Positions 1 through 4,449 of a stretch of DNA of 5,633 bases are shown here, piece after piece. This stretch comes from Planctomycetaceae bacterium (GTDB taxonomy: Bacteria > Planctomycetota > Planctomycetia > Pirellulales > Pirellulaceae). The number at the start of each line of letters is the position of its first letter. The stretch's first letter is position 1. A program made the position numbers and the translations under genes. Where the stretch lies: NCBI GenBank assembly GCA_005773145.1, contig SXHS01000062.1, positions 1 through 5,633 on the forward strand, given 5' to 3'. A model generated the notes under the pieces. It did not search any database. It was not told the origin of the DNA and saw only the letters and a program-made list of their open reading frames with translations.

Positions 1-472
1 GTAAATCGGCAGCCGCAGCGGGACGGTCCGGGGTGCCCAGATAGACGCGTCCAGCGATGGTGCCTCGATCTCGCACGGGTGTTTGCGGGGCGGAACTGGT
101 GCGCAGTTCAGTCATCATAGTATGAAACTGGGCGGTACTCGTCGCGATCGACTCTTGGATCTGCAGTCCGACAAACATCAGGCCGATCAGGCCGAGGGCC
201 ACGATGCCGATACCGATGATGGTTAGTGCGCGGTACATGATCAGGTCTCCTTGTTGAATCCACAGGCAAGAGCGGCGGATCGGTTCGACGGGACCGAAGA
301 TTTGTTGTGCTTGCGTCTGCGCGGCATCGGGTGTGAGGCCTTGATGCCGCAATCGTTCCGCGATTGATTCCAGATGATCGTGCAGTTCGGCATCAATCTG
401 CGTGGCCATCGTGTCACGGGCTGGCAGGGACTCGCGGTCGCCGAAGAGAAAATATCGCAGCGGTTCACGCAT
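1..472 (-). CDS. PadR-linked single-pass membrane protein with HAAS/permease-prefix-like N-terminus (partial, C-terminus off window)
   Basis: The open frame runs without a stop from the ATG at 472 to the window edge, giving 157 complete codons; the C-terminus is missing. Residues about 24-72 form a soluble helical region (IDAELHDHLESIAERL, then GLTPDAAQTQAQQIFGPVEPIR). This matches the pattern of the prefix/HAAS (DUF1700-like) domains commonly encoded beside PadR regulators. Residues about 80-103 (YRALTIIGIGIVALGLIGLM...) are a clear membrane segment. Residues about 105-124 look like an extracytoplasmic helix. From about 138 (GTIAGRVYLGTPDRP) the sequence resembles the first strand of a carboxypeptidase-regulatory-like beta-sandwich, but only about 20 residues are visible. 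The start overlaps the padR stop (ATGCGTGA) and has GGAG at 479-482, six bases upstream, so translational coupling is likely. Function is unknown. By context it is the membrane partner or target of the PadR repressor. A second in-frame start with a strong ribosome site lies at 238. Confidence 0.8.
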   Translation of the reverse strand, partial: MREPLRYFLFGDRESLPARDTMATQIDAELHDHLESIAERLRHQGLTPDAAQTQAQQIFGPVEPIRRSCLWIQQGDLIMYRALTIIGIGIVALGLIGLMFVGLQIQESIATSTAQFHTMMTELRTSSAPQTPVRDRGTIAGRVYLGTPDRPAAAADL

Positions 473-800
473 GGTCGACTCCGAGAATGCGATTGACCAC
501 ACGACTGAATCGCGACCACGCGTCGCGCTGCGCCGCCAGATGTTTGCGTCCCAGGCCGGTCAATTGATAGTGCTTGCGCGGCCGGCCCTGGGGCGAATCC
601 TGCCAGCGGGCTTTGAGTAGCCCTTGCTTTTCCAGCCGATGGAGGGCCGGATAGAGGCTCCCCTCCTTGGTGACCAATTCCCCCTGGCTGAGTTCTTCCA
701 GCGAGCGGGCGATGGCATATCCGTAGGTGGCCCCCTTATCGATCGCCTCCAGGACGAGCGACTCCAGCGCCCCGCGTAACAAATCCCCGTGGTTTCCCAT
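465..800 (-). CDS. PadR-family transcriptional regulator
   Basis: A 111-residue protein, the usual length of a minimal PadR regulator (winged helix plus a short C-terminal dimerisation helix). Residues 6-35 (DLLRGALESLVLEAI, then TYGYAIARSLEEL) match the N-terminal helices. Residues 44-62 (TKEGSLYPALHRLEKQGLL) are the classic PadR recognition-helix signature. Residues 72-86 (GRPRKHYQLTGLGR) form the wing with its R-K-Y-x-L-T motif. Residues 87-106 form the C-terminal helix. I chose the ATG at 800 because GGAG lies 8 bases upstream. The alternative upstream ATG at 842 falls inside the predicted -10 box. The gene overlaps the membrane-protein gene by 8 bp, which implies one operon. PadR proteins usually repress their own operon and a membrane partner. 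The tandem motif upstream fits autoregulation. The inducer cannot be read from the sequence. Confidence 0.95.
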   Translation of the reverse strand: MGNHGDLLRGALESLVLEAIDKGATYGYAIARSLEELSQGELVTKEGSLYPALHRLEKQGLLKARWQDSPQGRPRKHYQLTGLGRKHLAAQRDAWSRFSRVVNRILGVDHA

Positions 801-808
801 CGCGTCGG

Positions 809-813
809 CTCCT
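809..813 (-). promoter_or_regulatory. Shine-Dalgarno site of padR
   Basis: On the minus strand the bases AGGAG end 8 nt before the ATG at 800. This is the strongest ribosome site near the possible starts of this frame and decides in favour of 800 over 842. Confidence 0.75.
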
Positions 814-816
814 ATG

Positions 817-865
817 CCTAGACAATCAATGTATATCTCCATTATTACCTAGATTGGCGATGTAT
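817..865. promoter_or_regulatory. Tandem CCTAGA-N6-ATGTAT motif, probable PadR operator
   Basis: Two direct copies of CCTAGA-N6-ATGTAT lie at 817-834 and 848-865, offset by exactly 31 bp, or about three helical turns. Both six-base blocks and the 6-bp gap length are conserved, while the gap bases differ (caatca and ttggcg). That pattern points to a protein binding site and away from a recent duplication. One copy covers the -35/spacer and the other covers the expected transcription start of the padR promoter. Binding by PadR is inferred from position. Confidence 0.6.
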
Positions 866-869
866 GCAA
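841..869 (-). promoter_or_regulatory. Predicted sigma70-type promoter of the padR operon
   Basis: Read on the minus strand, TTGCAT (869-864) and AATAAT (846-841) are separated by 17 bp. The -10 matches the consensus at 5 of 6 bases; the -35 matches only its TTG. Transcription would begin near 834, leaving a leader of about 35 nt before the ATG at 800. The spot is AT-rich compared with its surroundings. The -35 shares two bases with the first ATACAT motif, so a bound repressor would block polymerase. This is prediction by eye. Confidence 0.6.
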
Positions 870-1038
870 GGGGTAGAGGGGGGACCCCGGTGAAGGAGTT
901 TCTGATGGGGCCGCTGGTTGGCGCCGAGAAACCATCGGCCAACAGAACGCCCACGAAGAGGGTGAGAAGGCGTGAGATTCGAAGTCTGCGCAGATCGAGA
1001 CCGCCAGCTCCGACTGGCAAGTATGACGGCCTTCGCAC

Positions 1039-1063
1039 TACAAGCACGTGGCGCAAGCCAGTG
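1039..1063 (-). repeat. Short dispersed repeat copy A, inverted relative to 1178-1202
   Basis: The minus strand of this segment (CACTGGCTTGCGCCACGTGC followed by TTGTA) matches 1178-1202 on the plus strand at 21 of 25 positions. A further partial copy, acgtgcttgt, lies close by at about 1065-1074 on the minus strand. Confidence 0.5.
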
Positions 1064-1086
1064 AACAAGCACGTAAGTCCAACGGG

Positions 1087-1098
1087 GCCAGGGACCGA
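1087..1098 (-). repeat. 12-bp inverted repeat, partner of 1211-1222
   Basis: GCCAGGGACCGA here is the exact reverse complement of TCGGTCCCTGGC at 1211-1222. It lies just upstream of the other repeat block on the minus strand, suggesting two rearranged, oppositely oriented copies of a compound repeat. Confidence 0.5.
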
Positions 1099-1177
1099 TT
1101 CATAAGCGCACTCCCTAGACATCGGGATGCGTCCGCACGGATGCCGATCACCGCATAACCCCCAGCTGCGTGGGACT

Positions 1178-1202
1178 CACTCGCTTGCGCTTCGTTCTTG
1201 TA
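1178..1202 (+). repeat. Short dispersed repeat copy B, inverted relative to 1039-1063
   Basis: Reads CACTCGCTTGCGCTTCGTTC followed by TTGTA and is 21/25 identical to the reverse complement of 1039-1063. About 10 bp downstream it is followed by TCGGTCCCTGGC (1211-1222), which also has an exact inverted copy at 1087-1098. The two inverted pairs are not nested, so they do not form one simple long hairpin. Confidence 0.5.
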
Positions 1203-1362
1203 TTTTTCGCTCGGTCCCTGGCGGAAGCCTGGAAACGAGCATCAAAAATCCGTCACGGTAATGCCCGTAACGTGAATTTGCGCTAGAACCGGGCAACGAT
1301 CCGACGGAGGTCGAGGACATCGGGAGTGCCGTTGGCCCTATCGGTTCCCGGATATCCTCTTA

Positions 1363-1409
1363 CCCAGTCCGATGGACTGGGCTATGCAAAGGGCGGGGCT
1401 TTGCCCCGC
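1363..1409. repeat. Pair of adjacent perfect hairpins, REP-like element
   Basis: The first hairpin has arms CCCAGTCC (1363-1370) and GGACTGGG (1374-1381) around a GAT loop. The second has arms GCGGGGC (1393-1399) and GCCCCGC (1403-1409) around a TTT loop. They are separated by 11 nt (ctatgcaaagg). Neither is followed by a T-run on either strand, so they are not typical intrinsic terminators. Two short stems joined by a short linker recall REP/BIME-type repeats. They could also form a structured RNA element upstream of the HDOD gene. The stems are directly visible; the class is inference. Confidence 0.6.
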
Positions 1410-1547
1410 GGAATCAACGCTGGCGCATTGTTCACCGCTCAATGGAATAACGTCGCGGGAAATCGCGGGCTAACCGTCAGAAAATGTCGTTAAGGACAAG
1501 GGCGATTCCTGTGGCGAGCAGGGGTCGTATGGGAGGTATCAATTGTA

Positions 1548-1589
1548 CGGACCTTGGGGCGGATTTCGTCGGACCGTGGCCGGATCACG
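1548..1589 (+). repeat. Imperfect tandem direct repeat upstream of the HDOD gene
   Basis: Two units beginning CGGACC at 1548 and 1570 (22-bp period) share the pattern cggacc-n-tgg...cggat..cg, with one single-base gap and three or four mismatches. They end 57 bp before the HDOD start codon, where an activator or repressor site could lie. No clear -35/-10 pair is seen around them. Confidence 0.35.
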
Positions 1590-1646
1590 AAGTAAACTTG
1601 CTTTGGCAATGCCGCTTTGAATCCTTCCCCTGCCCTAGGCGCACGC

Positions 1647-3260
1647 ATGAGCGACCCGAGTTCCGCCCTGCACCGTTTGTTGCCCACGCTGGCCCGCGCG
1701 CGTCGCGCGTATAGTCTGCCTGCGGTCGCGTTGGAAGTATTAAAGCTAACAGAAAACGATCGCGTTGACGTCGGAACGCTCAAGACGTGCATTGAACGCG
1801 ATCCGGCGTTAACCGCCCGCCTGCTTCGCGTCGTGAATAGCTCCATGTATGGGCTGACGCGCGGTGTATCCACCCTCAATGAAGCGCTGGGAATACTTGG
1901 AACCAAACCTCTAAAACTGTTGGTGCTGGGATTCAGTCTGCCGACGAGGATGTTCCAAGGTGTGGAATCCAAGGTACTTTCCAGCTATTGGCGTTGCTCA
2001 TTGACCAAGGCCGTCGCCGCGCGGCAATTCAGCGAGCACGTTTGGCGTATTCCCGGCGACGAGGCATTTCTGGCGGGGCTCTTGCAGGACTTAGGAGTTC
2101 TGGTACTCATCCAGCAAATGGGGCAACCGTACATCGAGTTGTACCACACGGTGCTGTCGGGGCGCAAGGACTTGGATGCGATCGAAGCGGCGACGCTGGG
2201 GTTTGACCATACGGTTCTGACCGCCAAGCTGTTGGAGTCCTGGCATTTCCCCGAACACTTGGTGGCTGCCGTGGGCTTGCCGCATGATGTCGAACGGCTG
2301 AACAGCCTGCCTGCTGCTGAAAGATCCTTGCCGCAGATATTGCACGTTGCGGATTTGATGAGCCAGCTACTTGCTCGCGAACGAATCCAAGTGCTGGAAG
2401 AGCTCATGGACGTTTCCAATCGCTACGTTCCCTGGCACCACCGGCAATTGGAGGAATCGGTCGCCGTGATTCAGGAGCAGGTTGCCCAATTGGCGGATGT
2501 GCTGTCGCTTCCGCTGACAGACGGGCGCAATTATCTCGAGCTGCTGGCGGAGGCACAGTCGCGTTTGGCGGAGCTTACCGAAGGGACTGCGCTCTCCCAG
2601 TCTGCGAAGGTTGACGAGGGGGGCCACTGGCAACAGGCGGCCCAGAACCTGGCCACCGCCGCTGAACGCTACGTTAACAACGACGCTTCTTGCGAGGAGG
2701 CCGCTGACGAGGCTCCGCTGGTCTGTTCCGGATCGCCCGCCGTCGCGAAAACGGCGGTGGCTGAGATTGCGGTGGCGTCCTCAAACGTCACGCCGAGCCT
2801 TGAATCCTATGTACGCGCCGCGATTGCCGAATGCCGCAATACTCGTTGTCCCGTTAGTCTCTTGATGGTCGGCATCGACAACTACGCCGAACTCATCGCC
2901 CAGCATGGCACGCATGTGGCCGCCGTGGTGCGCTCGGCGTTGGCGCGAGGCTGCCAGCGCGTTGTGGTCGGGGAAGGGCAATGTTTGCGGATTGGCGATT
3001 CGATCTATGCGAGAATCGTCAAAAACAGCGATCGGCCTCACACGGTGGGCATGGGGCGAGATCTATTGCAGCATATGGTCGAATTCCTATCGACGGTCGT
3101 TGGGAGTGAACGTCGGCCCACAACCATCAGCGCTGGGGCCGCCACCTTAAACCTGCCCCCCAAAAATTTTCGGGAGGAGGAGTTGATCGATGCGGCAACT
3201 CGCTGCCTCTGGGCTTCTCAAGCGGCGGGGGGGGGCGTGTTGAAGAGTATCGATGTGTAG
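1647..3260 (+). CDS. HDOD domain protein with degenerate C-terminal GGDEF-like domain
   Basis: A 537-residue soluble protein. Residues about 20-235 form an HDOD domain: SLPAVALEVLKL, then IERDPALTARLLRVVNSSMY, GVSTLNEALGILGTKPLK, and at 140-155 AFLAGLLQDLGVLVL. HDOD is an HD-related helical domain that lacks a complete set of catalytic HD residues and acts in signalling. Here even the commonly retained H of LLHDIG is Q. A helical, possibly coiled-coil segment follows at 267-312, then an Ala-rich linker to about 384. Residues about 384-535 keep the GGDEF-domain skeleton (CPVSLLMVGIDNYAELIAQHG at the I-site-distal N-terminal half, TISAGAATL near 493-501, final AATRCLWASQAAGGG). The signature region reads LRIGDSIYARI (447-457) in place of GG(D/E)EF, so diguanylate cyclase activity is not expected. 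I chose the ATG at 1647; an in-frame TTG at 1617 would add 10 residues and has no better ribosome site. Likely role: cytoplasmic signalling scaffold or nucleotide sensor; its partner is unknown. Confidence 0.9.
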   Translation: MSDPSSALHRLLPTLARARRAYSLPAVALEVLKLTENDRVDVGTLKTCIERDPALTARLLRVVNSSMYGLTRGVSTLNEALGILGTKPLKLLVLGFSLPTRMFQGVESKVLSSYWRCSLTKAVAARQFSEHVWRIPGDEAFLAGLLQDLGVLVLIQQMGQPYIELYHTVLSGRKDLDAIEAATLGFDHTVLTAKLLESWHFPEHLVAAVGLPHDVERLNSLPAAERSLPQILHVADLMSQLLARERIQVLEELMDVSNRYVPWHHRQLEESVAVIQEQVAQLADVLSLPLTDGRNYLELLAEAQSRLAELTEGTALSQSAKVDEGGHWQQAAQNLATAAERYVNNDASCEEAADEAPLVCSGSPAVAKTAVAEIAVASSNVTPSLESYVRAAIAECRNTRCPVSLLMVGIDNYAELIAQHGTHVAAVVRSALARGCQRVVVGEGQCLRIGDSIYARIVKNSDRPHTVGMGRDLLQHMVEFLSTVVGSERRPTTISAGAATLNLPPKNFREEELIDAATRCLWASQAAGGGVLKSIDV

Positions 3261-3334
3261 CGGCGAGCCCTTGGCGGCAGGCTTCTCATCGCCCCGCGTG
3301 ATCCTCACACCAGCCTGTACGCGCATGATGAATC

Positions 3335-3343
3335 TGGTAATCT
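3335..3343 (+). promoter_or_regulatory. Extended -10 box (TGGTAATCT) placed for a leaderless M50 mRNA
   Basis: TAATCT at 3338-3343 is preceded by TG one base away (TGg-TAATCT) and ends six bases before the ATG at 3350. Transcription would then start at or next to the A of the start codon. No Shine-Dalgarno sequence precedes this ATG, consistent with leaderless translation. No good -35 is seen. The call rests on motif and spacing alone. Confidence 0.35.
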
Positions 3344-3349
3344 GGCGCC

Positions 3350-4393
3350 ATGGACGAAGCGCATGATGCCAGGTCAAACCCCTACGAAGGACCGGTCCGT
3401 CCCCCAGCCGGGGAGGCGGGGGTGGGACACTATGGGGCAAGTGCCTATCCGCTGGACGAAGTACGGCTGGAGGACTTGGCATTCGATAGCCGGCGGCTTG
3501 AGACGCGGCGTCGTGTGATGTTGCCCCTGTTTCTGCTGGTGGCAACGTGCCTTTCCACGTTCTGGGCCGGTGCGACCGACTGGACTCCAACGTCTCTGGT
3601 GGGCTACGAGCAGGCCGACGATGCCCTGATGCCGATGCGTCGCATGATTGTGCGGAACGGCGGTCAGGGGCTGGCCTACATGTCCGCCATGATGGGAATT
3701 CTGTTGGCCCATGAAATGGGCCATTTTTTGACCACTGTTTACTATCGGATCCCTGCCAGTCTGCCGTATTGCATTCCCTTTCCGATCAACCCACTGGGGA
3801 CGATGGGGGCCGTGATCAGCATGGCGGGATTCAAGGCCGATCGCAAGCAGCTTTTTGATATTGGCTTGGCGGGGCCATTAGCGGGATTGGTCATTGCGAT
3901 TCCGGTTTTATACTTTGGTATCCAGCAGCTGGATTTCAAGCCGGGCTCCTATGGGGGCATGGCACTGGACTGCCCTCGACTGGTCCGCATCATGATTTCT
4001 TATATGCGGCCCGACTTGGGGAATCCCGAGCGGGTTTGGATCAGCCAATTAAATCCACTGTTCATGGCAGGGTGGGGTGGTTTGTTGATTACGGGATTGA
4101 ATATGCTCCCCGTCAGCCAATTGGATGGCGGGCATGTGGTGTATGCCTTGTTTCGACGTCGCGCCCATTGGATTGCTCGTGGGTTTGTGATCTTTGCGAT
4201 TGCGTTTGTCGTGTTGGCCGATGCTACGATGTGGGCCTTGATGCTGGTCTTGGTGATTCTCTTGGGGGCTGACCATCCGCCGACGGCGAACGATCAAGTT
4301 CCTTTGGGGAGATTTCGTATCGCGCTAGGGTATTTGTCGCTCCTGATACCGTTTCTCTGTTTTCCGCCACGCGGAATACTCTTCGCGCCGTGA
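3350..4393 (+). CDS. M50 family (site-2-protease/EGY-like) membrane metalloprotease
   Basis: A 347-residue polytopic membrane protein. After a cytoplasmic, Pro/charged N-terminus of about 55 residues, the membrane segments run approximately at 56-74, 109-131, 148-161, 169-190, 234-253, 275-305 (probably two) and 324-338. HEMGH at 121-125 is the HExxH zinc-binding and catalytic motif. NMLPVSQLDGG at 251-261 supplies the third zinc ligand (Asp259) in the NxxPxxxLDGG pattern of site-2 proteases. PFPINPLGTMGAVI (143-156) and GLAGPLAGLVIAIP (172-185) are typical of the EGY-like/PDZ-less subgroup. No PDZ domain is visible between the two motifs. Both catalytic motifs are intact, so it should be active. 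Such enzymes cut substrates inside the membrane, for example anti-sigma factors, but no candidate substrate is encoded here. The start lacks a ribosome site. The gene sits 89 bp after the HDOD gene. Confidence 0.93.
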   Translation: MDEAHDARSNPYEGPVRPPAGEAGVGHYGASAYPLDEVRLEDLAFDSRRLETRRRVMLPLFLLVATCLSTFWAGATDWTPTSLVGYEQADDALMPMRRMIVRNGGQGLAYMSAMMGILLAHEMGHFLTTVYYRIPASLPYCIPFPINPLGTMGAVISMAGFKADRKQLFDIGLAGPLAGLVIAIPVLYFGIQQLDFKPGSYGGMALDCPRLVRIMISYMRPDLGNPERVWISQLNPLFMAGWGGLLITGLNMLPVSQLDGGHVVYALFRRRAHWIARGFVIFAIAFVVLADATMWALMLVLVILLGADHPPTANDQVPLGRFRIALGYLSLLIPFLCFPPRGILFAP

Positions 4394-4433
4394 GGGACTT
4401 GTTGAGATTTTGATTGAATTGATTTCCGTGGCT

Positions 4434-4439
4434 GAAAGG
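4434..4439 (+). promoter_or_regulatory. Shine-Dalgarno site of the FAD oxidoreductase gene
   Basis: GAAAGG ends 10 nt before the ATG at 4450, and a second AAGG directly abuts the start codon. This supports 4450 as the start and places the FAD-binding motif near the N-terminus, as in the family. Confidence 0.5.
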
Positions 4440-4449
4440 TTTAACAAGG

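Larger units (their letters stand above)
866..1646. other. Long intergenic region without a convincing gene, rich in short repeats
   Basis: This stretch separates the minus-strand padR operon from the plus-strand HDOD gene. Small open frames exist on both strands. They lack recognisable domains, good ribosome sites or a consistent protein-like composition, and I do not call them. The region contains short inverted repeats (1039-1063 with 1178-1202; 1087-1098 with 1211-1222), a 10-bp direct repeat (1118-1127 and 1316-1325, gacatcggga), a pair of strong hairpins (1363-1409), and an imperfect direct repeat close to the HDOD gene (1548-1589). Its texture resembles the dispersed intergenic repeats seen in planctomycete genomes. 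That comparison is from memory and unverified. Decayed genes cannot be excluded. Confidence 0.6.

Noticed and set aside
241..519. 92-residue minus-strand open frame rich in Ser, Arg and Cys
   Set aside because: It is an out-of-frame shadow of the padR/membrane-protein genes, whose true frame gives the coherent prefix domain.
801..842. Longer PadR protein starting at the ATG at 842
   Set aside because: The ATG lies within the predicted -10 box, has no ribosome site, and adds residues not typical of PadR. The ATG at 800 has GGAG at the right distance.
826..1122. 98-residue minus-strand open frame upstream of padR
   Set aside because: It runs across the padR promoter and the tandem operator motif, lacks a ribosome site and recognisable domain, and overlaps repeat sequence.
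1363..1409. Intrinsic terminator
   Set aside because: The stems are strong, but no T-run follows on either strand and no gene ends nearby.
1490..1972. 160-residue minus-strand open frame over the HDOD gene start
   Set aside because: It is antisense to a well-supported HDOD coding region and has low-complexity Ser/Arg-rich composition.
2796..3260. Active diguanylate cyclase
   Set aside because: The GG(D/E)EF signature is replaced by IGDSIY, so catalysis is not expected.
3261..3349. Terminator between the HDOD and M50 genes
   Set aside because: No stable stem followed by a T-tract is visible in the gap.
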